This document shows positions 33,950 through 42,320 of a stretch of 64,000 nucleotides of DNA, piece after piece. The position numbers and the translations under genes are program-made. Position 1 is the stretch's first letter; the number at the start of each line of letters is the position of its first letter. The notes under the pieces were generated by a model. That model made no database searches and was not told the DNA's origin. It saw only the letters and a program-made list of their open reading frames with translations. Source of the DNA: Streptomyces sp. A2-16 (GTDB taxonomy: Bacteria; Actinomycetota; Actinomycetes; Streptomycetales; Streptomycetaceae); NCBI RefSeq assembly GCF_018128905.1, contig NZ_CP063808.1, positions 7,192,001 to 7,256,000 on the forward strand, written 5' to 3'.

Positions 33950-34842
33950 CCCTTCACCGCCCCCGCGCTGAAGCCCGTGATGAGCCACTTCTGGATGAAG
34001 GCGAACACGATCACCACGGGCACCGCGGCGATGATGCCGCCGGCGGCCAGCGCGCCGAGGTCGACGCTGTCCGCGCTCATCAGGGTGTTGAGGCCGACCG
34101 GGATCGTCTGCTTGTCCTGGTTGTTGAGGAACATCAGGGCGAACAGGAAGTGGTTCCAGGAGTGCACGAAGGCGAAGGAGCCGACGGCGATCAGACCGGG
34201 CCGCAGAAGGGGCAGCACGACGATCCTGAAGGACGTCATCCTGTTGCAGCCGTCGACCCAGGCCGCCTCCTCCAGGGAGTACGGCACGTTCTTGATGAAG
34301 TTGCTGATCAGGATCATCGACAGCGGCAACTGGAAGACCGTCTCGGCGATGATGACACTGCCCAGCGAGTTGATCATCTTCAGCTCGGCGAAGATCTCGA
34401 AGAGCGGCACCAGCAGCAGCGCGCCCGGCACGAACTGGGAGCACAGCAGGGCCAGCATGAACGCGTTCTTGACCTTGAAGTCGAACCGGGCGAGGGCGTA
34501 GCCGCCGGCCAGCGCGACCAGGGTCGTCATCACCAGCGTGGCGAGACCGACGTACACGCTGTTCTCGAAGTACGTGCCGAATGACCGCTCCGTCCACACC
34601 TTCTCGAAGTGGTCGAAGGTGATCGGCCAGGGCACGAGCGAGGTCGAGCCGGCCGGGCGCAGCGCGAAGAGGAGGATCCAGTAGAAGGGGATGAGCGTGA
34701 AGACGAGGTAGATCGACAGCGGTGTGTAGATCTGCCAGCGCGGGACCTCGTCCCAGGAACGGCGCTGCTTGACCGAGCGCGGCGGTTCGGGTGTCTCGCG
34801 CACGGGCGCAGGTGCGACCTCCGTGGCCTCCTTGGTGATCAC
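33946..34842 (-). CDS. ABC sugar transporter permease 2 (pectin locus)
   Basis: A 298-residue inner-membrane protein of the MalG type with six predicted membrane helices. The ATPase-coupling EAA loop is EEAAWVDGCNRMTSFRIVVLPLLRPG. The GTG at 34842 overlaps the stop of permease 1 (GTGA); its own stop overlaps the next start. No ATP-binding gene is nearby, as is usual in Streptomyces where MsiK energises several importers. Confidence 0.92.
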   Translation of the reverse strand: MITKEATEVAPAPVRETPEPPRSVKQRRSWDEVPRWQIYTPLSIYLVFTLIPFYWILLFALRPAGSTSLVPWPITFDHFEKVWTERSFGTYFENSVYVGLATLVMTTLVALAGGYALARFDFKVKNAFMLALLCSQFVPGALLLVPLFEIFAELKMINSLGSVIIAETVFQLPLSMILISNFIKNVPYSLEEAAWVDGCNRMTSFRIVVLPLLRPGLIAVGSFAFVHSWNHFLFALMFLNNQDKQTIPVGLNTLMSADSVDLGALAAGGIIAAVPVVIVFAFIQKWLITGFSAGAVKG

Positions 34843-35774
34843 TTGGAACCGCCTCCGAACTTGCTCAGGCGCAGGTACACCATCGAGCAGAAGAGCAGGA
34901 TCACGAACGCGACCGTGGTCAGGGCCGACGCGTAGCCGAAGTTGTGGGCGTCGACGCTGGTGTTGGCGATGTAGAGCGGGAGGGTGGTCGTCTCCCCCGC
35001 GGGGCCGCCGCCGGTCAGGGTGTAGAGCAGGTCGACGTTGTTGAACTCCCACACCGCCCGCAGCAGCGTGGACAGGATGATCGCGTCCTTCAGATGGGGC
35101 AGCGTGATGTGCCAGAACTGCTTGAAGCGGCTGGCCCCGTCGACCTCGGCGGCCTCGTACAGGTCCTTCGAGACGGACTGGAGGTCGGCGAGGATGAGGA
35201 TCGCGAAGAAGGGGACACCGCGCCACAGGTCGGCGACGACCGCCGCCGAGAAGACGGTGGAAGTGTCCGACAGCCAGCTGGTGCCGTAGGAGCCGATGCC
35301 CATGTCGGCGAGGTAACGGGTGATGCCGGTCTGGGAGTTGTAGAGCAGCACCCAGATCGCGGAGGTCAGCACTCCGGAGACGGCCCACGGGGAGAAGACG
35401 AGCGCGCGGCCCATCGCCCGGCCCACGAAGGTCTGGTTGACGATCAGTGCGAGCGCCAGTCCGAACAGCAGCTGGAGTCCGACCTCGACGAGGACCCACT
35501 TGGCGCTGAAGGTCAGCGTGTCCCAGAACTGCGGGTCCTCGGTGAAGATGTGGACGAAGTTGTCGAAGCCCGCGTACCCGTTCCGCCACGGCTTGGTGGG
35601 GTTGTAGTTCTGGAGGCTGTAGTAGAAGACGCTGATGACCGGGTAGGCGATGAAGCCCAGCATCAGCAGGGCCGCCGGCGCGATCAGCAGGTACGGCAGT
35701 CTGCGCGGTGTGGCGGAGGCACGGCGCCGCCGGGGTGGCGCGGGCGGTTTCGCCACGGCTGCGGCTTGGGCCAT
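34839..35774 (-). CDS. ABC sugar transporter permease 1 (pectin locus)
   Basis: A 311-residue MalF-type permease: Arg/Pro-rich N-terminus, first membrane helix LPYLLIAPAALLMLGFIAYPV, and the EAA loop YEAAEVDGASRFKQFWHITLPHLK. It should form the channel with permease 2 and work with the lipoprotein at 26394-27737. The ATG at 35774 is preceded by GGAGA. First gene of the leftward pectin operon. Confidence 0.92.
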   Translation of the reverse strand: MAQAAAVAKPPAPPRRRRASATPRRLPYLLIAPAALLMLGFIAYPVISVFYYSLQNYNPTKPWRNGYAGFDNFVHIFTEDPQFWDTLTFSAKWVLVEVGLQLLFGLALALIVNQTFVGRAMGRALVFSPWAVSGVLTSAIWVLLYNSQTGITRYLADMGIGSYGTSWLSDTSTVFSAAVVADLWRGVPFFAILILADLQSVSKDLYEAAEVDGASRFKQFWHITLPHLKDAIILSTLLRAVWEFNNVDLLYTLTGGGPAGETTTLPLYIANTSVDAHNFGYASALTTVAFVILLFCSMVYLRLSKFGGGSK

Positions 35775-35952
35775 GACAGGGTCTCCGTTCTCGGTACGGC
35801 TCGGTGCGGCTTGCTTTCGTGGCGCAGGAAGCGCTTTCTCGATGTGCGGAGGTCGGCCCCGGTGCGCGGTGCGGGTGCCTCTTGCTGTGGTGTGGCGGGT
35901 GCGGGTCGTCGTGGGTGCTCGCGCAGTTCCCCGCGCCCCTGGGTGGGACAGG
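35775..35952 (-). promoter_or_regulatory. Promoter region of the pectin operon with LacI-type operator
   Basis: This 178-bp gap has the near-perfect palindrome GGAAGCGCTTTC (35827-35838), 53 bp upstream of the first permease start; its core AAGCGCTT is the usual LacI-family operator centre. Next to it on the minus strand is ACGAAAGCAA (35811-35820), a 10-mer shared with the GH43 promoter at 16331-16340. A copy of the dispersed GC-rich repeat follows. No LacI-family gene lies in the window. Confidence 0.5.
35920..35939 (-). repeat. Dispersed GC-rich repeat, copy B
   Basis: Reverse complement of GGGGCGCGGGGAACTGCGCG, lying between the pectin-operon promoter and the stop of the dehydratase gene. 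Confidence 0.75.
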
Positions 35953-37689
35953 TCAGCCTGCGTAGGGATCCGGGACCTTGCCCGACCTCGCCAGGAACTC
36001 GAAGTCGCAGCCGGTGTTCGCCTGGGTGATCTGGTCGTTGTACAGGGCGCCGTAGCCGCGCTCGTATCGGGTGGGCGGTGGCGTCCACTCCGTGCGTCGG
36101 CGCTCCAACTCCTCGTCGTCCACGTTGAGTTGGAGGGAGCGTGCCTCGACGTCGAGGGTGATGCTGTCCCCCGTCCGTACGAGGGCCAGCGGGCCGCCGA
36201 CGTACGACTCGGGCGCGATGTGCAGCGCACACGCGCCGTAACTCGTGCCGCTCATCCGGGCGTCGGAGATGCGGACCATGTCCCGCACGCCCTGCTTGAG
36301 CAGGTGGTCGGGGATGGGGAGCATGCCGTACTCGGGCATGCCGGGGCCGCCCTTGGGACCGGAGTTGCGCAGCACCAGCACACTGTCCGCGGTGATGTTC
36401 AGCTCCGGGTCGTTGATGGTGCGTTGCATGGTCCGGTAGTCGTCGAAGACGACCGCGGGCCCGGTGTGCTTGAGCAGGTGCGGCTCGGCGGAGATGTGCT
36501 TGATGACGGCGCCGTCCGGGCAGAGGTTGCCGCGCAGGACGGCGACCCCGCCCTCGCTCGCGACCGGGTTCTCGCGGGTGCGGATGACGTCGTCGTCGTG
36601 GACGACCGCACCCTCCACCTGCGCGCCCAGGGTGCCGTTCACCGTCGGCCGGTCCGGATGGAGCAGGTCGGTGATCCGGGAGAGGAAGGCGGGCAGACCG
36701 CCGGCGAAGTAGAAGTCCTCCATCAGGTAGGTCTGTCCGCCGGGCCGGACGTTCGCCAGCACCGGGACCGTGCGGGCGATGCGGTCGAAGTCGTCCAGGG
36801 TGAGCGCGACCCCGCAGCGCCCCGCCATCGCGATCAGGTGGATGACCGCGTTGGTGGAACCCCCCAGCCCGAGCACCGCGGTGACGGCGTCCTCGAAGGC
36901 CTCGCGGGTGAGGATCTCGGACGGCCTGAGCCCGGTCCAGGCGAGCTCCACGGCACGTCGGCCGGAGGCAGCGGCCATCCGCTCGTGCGCGGAGTCGACG
37001 GCCGGGATCGAGGACGCACCCGGCAGGGTCATGCCAAGAGTTTCCGCCGCGGCGGTCATCGTGGACGCGGTCCCCATGGTCATGCAGTGGCCCGGTGAAC
37101 GCGCCAAACCGCCCTGGAGCTCCCGCAGTTCACAGTCCGTCAGATTGCCCGCGCGATGCTCGTCCCAGTACTTCCACATGTCGGTGCCGGACCCGAGGGT
37201 CTCGCCCCGCCAGTGCCCCGGCAGCATCGGCCCCGCGGGCACGAAGATCGAGGCGACATCGGCCGAGGCCGCGCCCATGAGCAGCGCCGGCGTCGACTTG
37301 TCGCAGCCGCCAAGCAGCACCGCCGCGTCGATCGGATACGACCGCAGCAGTTCCTCGGTCTCCATCGCGAGCAGATTGCGGTAGAGCATCGGGGTGGGCT
37401 TCTGGTACGTCTCCGAGAGCGTGGCGACCGGGAATTCGAGCGGGAAGCCGCCGGCCTGCCACACCCCGCGCTTGACGGCTTCGGCGCGCTCGCGCAGATG
37501 GACGTGGCAGGGGTTGATGTCGGACCACGTGTTGAGGACGGCGATCACCGCGCGGCCCCGGTACTCCTCGTCCTCGTAACCGAGCTGGCGCATGCGGGCG
37601 TTGTGCGACCAGGTCCGCAACTGGCCCTCGGTGCCGTACCACTGGTGGCTGCGCAGTTCCTCCGGCCTCATGCGCTCCCTGTCCGTCAT
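35953..37689 (-). CDS. IlvD/Edd-family dehydratase (sugar-acid dehydratase, arabinonate/galactonate type)
   Basis: A 578-residue Fe-S dehydratase. Typical IlvD/Edd segments are NTWSDINPCHVHLRERAE (first cluster Cys), LLGGCDKSTPALLMGAAS (second Cys), MTMGTASTMTAAAETLGM and NSGPKGGPGMPEYG. With an added C-terminal extension and a DHDPS-family partner, it resembles sugar-acid dehydratases such as L-arabinonate or D-xylonate dehydratase more than the branched-chain enzyme. Product would be a 2-keto-3-deoxy acid for the coupled gene at 37686-38597 (ATGA overlap). Confidence 0.85.
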   Translation of the reverse strand: MTDRERMRPEELRSHQWYGTEGQLRTWSHNARMRQLGYEDEEYRGRAVIAVLNTWSDINPCHVHLRERAEAVKRGVWQAGGFPLEFPVATLSETYQKPTPMLYRNLLAMETEELLRSYPIDAAVLLGGCDKSTPALLMGAASADVASIFVPAGPMLPGHWRGETLGSGTDMWKYWDEHRAGNLTDCELRELQGGLARSPGHCMTMGTASTMTAAAETLGMTLPGASSIPAVDSAHERMAAASGRRAVELAWTGLRPSEILTREAFEDAVTAVLGLGGSTNAVIHLIAMAGRCGVALTLDDFDRIARTVPVLANVRPGGQTYLMEDFYFAGGLPAFLSRITDLLHPDRPTVNGTLGAQVEGAVVHDDDVIRTRENPVASEGGVAVLRGNLCPDGAVIKHISAEPHLLKHTGPAVVFDDYRTMQRTINDPELNITADSVLVLRNSGPKGGPGMPEYGMLPIPDHLLKQGVRDMVRISDARMSGTSYGACALHIAPESYVGGPLALVRTGDSITLDVEARSLQLNVDDEELERRRTEWTPPPTRYERGYGALYNDQITQANTGCDFEFLARSGKVPDPYAG

Positions 37690-38597
37690 ATCGACCACCC
37701 GGCGGCTATGGCGGCGACCTCGGAGCGCTGGGACTCGGGCAGCTCGCGGCTGGGCGGGCGGACCTCGCGACGGCACAGGCCGAGCGAGGCGAGGGCCTCC
37801 TTGACGACGGTGACGTTGTCGGCGGAGCCGTTCGCCGCGCGGAGTTCCTCGAAGCGGCGGATCTGCTCCCAGACCTTCATGGCGGCCGCGTAGTCACCGG
37901 ATCGAAGCGCTTCGATCATGTTCAGCGAGACGGCCGGGGCGACGTTCACCAGCCCGGAGGTGAAGCCGGTGGCGCCCGCGGAGAAGTAGGAGGGCGCGTA
38001 CGGCTCGGCGAGCCCGGCGACCCACACGAAGCGTTCGAGTCCCGCGTCCCGCGCGAAGGCGGCGAACCGGGCCGCGTCCGGGACGGCGTACTTCACCCCG
38101 ATCACGTTCGGGCAGGCGTCGGCGAGTTCGGCGAGGCGCTCGCCGGTGAGCTGGGCGTTGCGGATGTACGGGACGACCCCGAGCTCCGGGACGGCCGAGG
38201 CGATCGCGCGGTGGTAGTCGACCCAGCCGTGCTGCGAGACATAGGGATGGACGGGCTGGTGGACCATGACCATGCCCGCGCCGAGCTCCCGGGCGTGCCG
38301 GGCGGAGGCGACGGCGGTGGGGACGTCGTGCCCGACGCCGACGAGGATGTCCGCCCGGTCCCCGGCCTCCTCGACCGTCAGCTCCGTGACGAGGCGGCGC
38401 TCCTCGGGGCTGAGGGCGTAGAACTCGCCGGTGTTCCCGTTGGGGGTGAGGGTGGTGATGCCCCCGTCGAGCAGCCGGCGCAGCAGGGCCCGATGGGTGT
38501 CCTGGTCGACGGTGCCGTCCTCGGCGAACGGGGTCACCGGGATCGCGACCACGTCGGCCAGGGCGGCCCGCTGGGTCAGATGGGCCTCGCTGCTCAT
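37686..38597 (-). CDS. DHDPS/NAL-family aldolase or dehydratase (2-keto-3-deoxy sugar acid)
   Basis: A 303-residue TIM-barrel of the DapA superfamily. Signatures: AIPVTPFAEDGTVD, TLTPNGNTGEFYALSPEE, a Tyr in VPYIRNAQ and the Schiff-base Lys in VIGVKYAVPD. In an operon with a sugar-acid dehydratase it probably acts on 2-keto-3-deoxy-pentonate or -hexonate, either dehydrating it to 2-oxoglutarate semialdehyde or cleaving it. An 18-bp palindrome GATCGAAGCGCTTCGATC lies within its coding sequence at 37900-37917. Coupled by ATGA on both sides. Confidence 0.85.
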   Translation of the reverse strand: MSSEAHLTQRAALADVVAIPVTPFAEDGTVDQDTHRALLRRLLDGGITTLTPNGNTGEFYALSPEERRLVTELTVEEAGDRADILVGVGHDVPTAVASARHARELGAGMVMVHQPVHPYVSQHGWVDYHRAIASAVPELGVVPYIRNAQLTGERLAELADACPNVIGVKYAVPDAARFAAFARDAGLERFVWVAGLAEPYAPSYFSAGATGFTSGLVNVAPAVSLNMIEALRSGDYAAAMKVWEQIRRFEELRAANGSADNVTVVKEALASLGLCRREVRPPSRELPESQRSEVAAIAAGWSI

Positions 38598-39250
38598 TCC
38601 TGACCTTCCTGGTCCAGCACTCCGGGGAACGCTCGTTCGACGAAGGACGCGATGTGGGCGTGCAGGGCGCGGGCGGCGCCGTCCGCGTCGCCGTCCAGGG
38701 CGAGCCGCAGGATCTCCCGGTGCTCGCCGGCCTCCCGGTCCCAGGAGGGCGAGGCGGCCCAGGCGACCGCGGAGACCAGAGCGGCCTGGTCGCGGACCTC
38801 GTCAAGCATCCGGCCGAGCAGCGGGTTGCCGCAGGGCAGGTAGAGCGCGCGGTGGAACTCCCGGTTGGCGAGGGAGCGTTCGGCGGTGTCGGTGGCGTCG
38901 TCGGCCTTGGTCAGGGCGTCGCGGGCGGCGTCGAGGGAGGCCCCTCGCCGTACCGCCCGCTTCAGCGCCTCGGGTTCGAGGAGCAGGCGGACGTCGTAGA
39001 CCTCGCGCGCCATGTCCGCGTCCACCATGCGCACCGTGACGCCCTTGTACTGGCTCATCACGACGAGCCCGGTCCCGGCCAGGGTCTTGAGCGCCTCGCG
39101 CACCGGGGTCTTGGACACCCCGAACTGTGCGGCGAGTTCGGTCTCCACCAGGGCCTGACCAGGCGTCAGGCGCCCGGTGAGGATGCGGCGTTTGATCTCC
39201 TCCAGCACGTACTGCGTGCGGGAGGGGATCGGCGTGGGCACAGAGGTCAT
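38594..39250 (-). CDS. GntR-family (FadR subgroup) regulator of the dehydratase operon
   Basis: A 218-residue regulator. Residues about 10-75 are the winged helix (EEIKRRILTGRLTPGQALVE, LAAQFGVSKTPVREALKTLAG); the C-terminal FCD domain is all-helical with Asp/His metal ligands (EFHRALYLPCGNPLLGRM, HREILRLALDGDADGAARALHAHI). It is the first gene of its operon, so it likely senses a sugar acid and controls itself and the two enzymes downstream. Repeats in its promoter are candidate operators. Confidence 0.92.
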   Translation of the reverse strand: MTSVPTPIPSRTQYVLEEIKRRILTGRLTPGQALVETELAAQFGVSKTPVREALKTLAGTGLVVMSQYKGVTVRMVDADMAREVYDVRLLLEPEALKRAVRRGASLDAARDALTKADDATDTAERSLANREFHRALYLPCGNPLLGRMLDEVRDQAALVSAVAWAASPSWDREAGEHREILRLALDGDADGAARALHAHIASFVERAFPGVLDQEGQE

Positions 39251-39261
39251 GCGCGCCTCTC

Positions 39262-39331
39262 GGATCTCGCGTATCGGATCTTGCGTATCTGATCTCGCGT
39301 ATCGCGTCTCATATATGACGTACGAAGTACG
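39262..39331 (-). promoter_or_regulatory. Direct repeats and palindromes before the GntR gene
   Basis: Three imperfect tandem units GATC(T/C)..GCGTATC start at 39263, 39277 and 39291. TCATATATGA (39309-39318) is a perfect palindrome, and CGTAC-GAA-GTACG (39319-39331) an inverted repeat. They lie 12-81 bp upstream of the GntR start, so they are good candidates for the operator and promoter. Confidence 0.5.
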
Positions 39332-39408
39332 ACGGGTTGAAGGTAGGAGGACGGTGTTGTTTCGTCAATGCTTCCGGCAAAGGAAGTTGAAGTTGCGGTG
39401 AAGACGCG

Positions 39409-40201
39409 TCAGACGAGCCGGATGGCGCCCTCGAAGGCCGTACTGGTGCGCCCGGCGAACGCGACGGCCGCGCGGGTGGTGGCCGCTTCCCTGGTGAGCG
39501 TGGGTCCGACGTGGGTGACGAGCAGTTCGCGCACCCCGGCCTTGCGGGCGATGTCGCCGGCGTCCTCGGGAGTCAGATGGACCTGATCGCCCCCGCGATG
39601 ACGGTCGATGTCCGCCTCGCACAGGAACACGTCCGATTCCGAGGCGAGTTCGACGAGGGCCGCGCAGGGCCCGCTGTCCCCGGAGTACGCGAACACGCGT
39701 CCTGCGCACTCGGCGCGCAGCCCGTACGCCTCGACGTCGTGCGCCACGGCCCGGGAGGCGAGCCGGAGGTTCCAGTGCCGCACGGCATGGCCGTCGTACA
39801 GGGGATGGAAGTCGAGGATGCCGTCGAGGAAGCGCACGTCGGAGCGCCCGAAGAACCCGGCGAGCCGATGGGCGCAGCCCGGCGGCGCGTACACCGGGAT
39901 CGGGGCGGGCGGGGTGAGTCCGCCGTACGCGAAGGCGTACACGGCGGCGAGCAGATCGGCGATGGGGGCACCGCCCGGTCGAGCGAAGCCGAGACTGGGG
40001 GAGGTCGGCGTGCAGAGGGGAGATCCAGATCGCCGTCAGCCGGGAGGGGTCCGTGTGCCGCTGCAACTCCGCGAAGGTGCCGGGCCCGGCGTCCACCCAC
40101 ACCTCGGCGCCCCCGCCGCGCAGCAGATAGCCGGAGCAGGGGCGGCCCGGCGCGGGGTGCGGGGAGGCGGTACCGAGGACGGTGAGACCGAGGGGCGGCA
40201 T
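39409..40201 (-). pseudogene. Ribonuclease-Z-like MBL-fold hydrolase, broken by a 40-nt insertion
   Basis: The N-terminal frame starts at 40201 (LTVLGTASPHPAPGRPCSGYLL, VDAGPGTF) and runs to WISPLHAD, where the metal motif H-x-H-x-D-H should be. A 40-nt block (39964-40003) follows and shifts the frame. The rest continues in another frame as IADLLAAVYAFAYGG, then FAYSGDSGPC, SDVFLCEAD and VTHVGP, all expected in this family, to the stop at 39409. The first His of the motif is Pro (CCT for CAT), and the last His is lost at the insertion. The gene is very likely inactive. An internal ATG at 39942 could give only a fragment. Confidence 0.85.
39964..40003 (-). repeat. 40-nt small inserted element in the MBL gene
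   Basis: On the minus strand the block begins CTCCCCCAGTCTCGGC and ends GGGCGGTGCCCCC. Removing it restores LHAD-IADLL. Its centre CGGCTTCGCTCGACC and the G/C-run ends look like small palindromic repeats that I recall as common in Streptomyces genomes. No target-site duplication is evident. Confidence 0.65.
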
Positions 40202-40275
40202 GGTGGGGAGCGTACGGTCCCGGCCTGCCGCCCGCCGCCGGTTTCCGTTCCTCTACGGCACGCTCGTACCGGCGT

Positions 40276-40860
40276 CTACGGCGTCCAGGCCGGGTTGCGC
40301 CCGCTGAGCCCGACCGCCCGGTCCAGCAGCGGCGCGTCCTCGGGCACCGGGACGACGGGGCCGAAGATGGCGTCCCGGCTCGGGTCGTCGGCCGAGGCGC
40401 GGAGGAAGTCGTACGACACCTGGAGCGCGGCGGGGTCCGGGTCGTAGGGCTGTCCGGTGGCCCGGGCCAGGTCCCAGCCGTGGACGACCAGTTCGTCGAC
40501 GGCCACGGCGGCGGCGACCTCTCCGGGCAGGTCGACACCGCCCGCGCGGGTCATACCGGTCCAGGCGGCCGGGTCGCGCCAGGCCTCGGCGAGTTCGTCG
40601 AGGACCTTGGGGAGCTCCTCGCGCCAGCCGGGACCGATGTCCGGGACGGAGTCGGTCGGCGGGGTGTCGGTGGTGGCGCCGAGGTCCTTGCGGGCGGCGT
40701 CGCGGAAGGCGGCGGAGAGGCCGAGCAGATGGCCGAGCATGTGGCGCACCGCGAGCTCCGGGCAGGGTGTCGGGTGCGCCAGCTGGTCATCGGTGACGCC
40801 CTCGGCCAGCAGGGCGATGACGCGTGTCTGCGGTCCGAGGTCCAGGGGCGGGACGGTCAT
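40276..40860 (-). CDS. TIGR03086-family (MDMPI N-terminal-like) metal-binding protein
   Basis: A 194-residue four-helix DinB-like protein. Features: THPTPCPELAVRHMLGHLLGLS-type start (PTPCPELAVRHMLGHLLG) and VDELVVHGWDLARATGQ, giving the usual three His/Asp metal ligands. Mycothiol-dependent reactions are known for related proteins; the substrate is unknown. The ATG at 40860 has GGAG upstream and is preferred over 40887. Confidence 0.85.
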   Translation of the reverse strand: MTVPPLDLGPQTRVIALLAEGVTDDQLAHPTPCPELAVRHMLGHLLGLSAAFRDAARKDLGATTDTPPTDSVPDIGPGWREELPKVLDELAEAWRDPAAWTGMTRAGGVDLPGEVAAAVAVDELVVHGWDLARATGQPYDPDPAALQVSYDFLRASADDPSRDAIFGPVVPVPEDAPLLDRAVGLSGRNPAWTP

Positions 40861-41000
40861 TCGGTGCTCCTCACGGTGTCCGGGCAACGGTTGCCGGTGT
40901 CGTCAGGGGTAGACCGTCCCCGCCGCGAGAACTCATCGCCCGGTATCTAGGGCACCTGCCCCATCCCACGCCCGGGGCCTTAGACCCACGATGTCCAGGC

Positions 41001-42320
41001 ATGACGAAGACATCGGCGGTCCTGCGCGATCGCAACGGCAGGCTCTTTCTCACCGGGGTGGTCGTCTCCGGTTTCGGCACCTCGGCCCTGTGGCTCGTGT
41101 CCGGCGTCTGGGTCAAGGACCTCACCGGCTCGGACGGCCTGGCCGCGCTGTGCATGCTCGCGATGTGGGCACCGACCCTGGCGGGCCCCCTGCTCGGGGC
41201 ACTGGCCGACCGAGTCCGCCGCAAACCCCTGCTGATCGGCGGCAGCCTCCTGCTCGCGGCCCTCCTCCCGGCCCTCGTCGCCGTCGACACCCCCGGCCGC
41301 GTGTGGCTCCTCCTTGTGGTCCTTCTCGTGTACGGCACGGTGGGCGTGGTCCATGACGCGGCGGAGTCGGCCCTGGTCGCCGGCGCCGTCCCGCCGCCCC
41401 TGCTCGGCGACTTCAACGGTCTGCGGATGGCCGTCACCGAGGGCATGAAGCTGGTGGCCCCCCTGGCGGGAGCGGGGCTGTACGGGCTCTACGGCGGTCC
41501 GGGCGTGGCACTGCTGGACGCGCTCACGTTCGTACTGGCCGCGGGGCTCTACGCCGGCCTGCGGGTCCGCGAGAGCCGACCGGGCCTCCTCGCGGCGACG
41601 GCGTCGGGAACGCCCGGCCGCGCACCGGCCGCCGGGACGGAACCGCAGCCGTCCGCGTCCGCCTCCTCCCCCGCCGACAGCCGTCCGAGCCCGTCCGGGC
41701 GCACCTCCCTGGCCGCCGGAACCCGGCACCTGTGGACGCACCCGCGCCTGCGCCCGCTGGTCCTGGCCGGCGGCGCCACCATGCTGTTCGCGGGGCTCAA
41801 CGGCGCGCTGCTGTACGCCGTGATCGACGGACTCGGCCGCTCCCCCGCGTACGCCGGTGCGCTGTACGCCGTCCAGGGCGCCGGTTCGATCGCGGTGGGG
41901 CTGCTCTCCGGGCCCACCCTGCGGCGGCTGGGCGAGCGCAGGTACGCCGCGTACGGCATCGCGGTGACCGCGGTGGCCGCCGGGCTTCGGGCGGTCCCGT
42001 CCGACCCGCTGGCCCTGGCGTGCAGCGCGGCCATCGGCGCGGGGCTCCCCTGTGTGCTGATCTCCGCGCTCACCGCCGTGCAGCGCGAGACCCCGGACGC
42101 GCTGCTGGGCCGTGCCGTCGCGACGGCCCAGACGCTGGTGTACGCCCCGAACGCGCTCGGTCTCGCGGCGGGCGCGGCCCTGGTCGAACTGGTCGACCAG
42201 CGGCCGCTGTCGGCCGTCCTCGGCGTGGCCTGGCTCGCCGTGTCGGTCCCGCTGTTTCAGAGGCCGGCGAGCACCTCGCGGACCGCGTCCAGGTCGCCGT
42301 CCGACGCCAACCCGGCGTGA
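41001..42320 (+). CDS. MFS transporter (probable drug or metabolite exporter)
   Basis: A 439-residue major facilitator with about 12 membrane helices. The loop 2-3 signature GALADRVRRKPLLIGG is typical; a long Pro/Ser/Ala-rich cytoplasmic loop (about residues 190-235) separates the halves. It resembles the group of short MFS exporters (MFS_3 type). Its last 64 bases overlap the end of the convergent gene at 42257, so one 3' end lies inside the other reading frame. Confidence 0.88.
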   Translation: MTKTSAVLRDRNGRLFLTGVVVSGFGTSALWLVSGVWVKDLTGSDGLAALCMLAMWAPTLAGPLLGALADRVRRKPLLIGGSLLLAALLPALVAVDTPGRVWLLLVVLLVYGTVGVVHDAAESALVAGAVPPPLLGDFNGLRMAVTEGMKLVAPLAGAGLYGLYGGPGVALLDALTFVLAAGLYAGLRVRESRPGLLAATASGTPGRAPAAGTEPQPSASASSPADSRPSPSGRTSLAAGTRHLWTHPRLRPLVLAGGATMLFAGLNGALLYAVIDGLGRSPAYAGALYAVQGAGSIAVGLLSGPTLRRLGERRYAAYGIAVTAVAAGLRAVPSDPLALACSAAIGAGLPCVLISALTAVQRETPDALLGRAVATAQTLVYAPNALGLAAGAALVELVDQRPLSAVLGVAWLAVSVPLFQRPASTSRTASRSPSDANPA

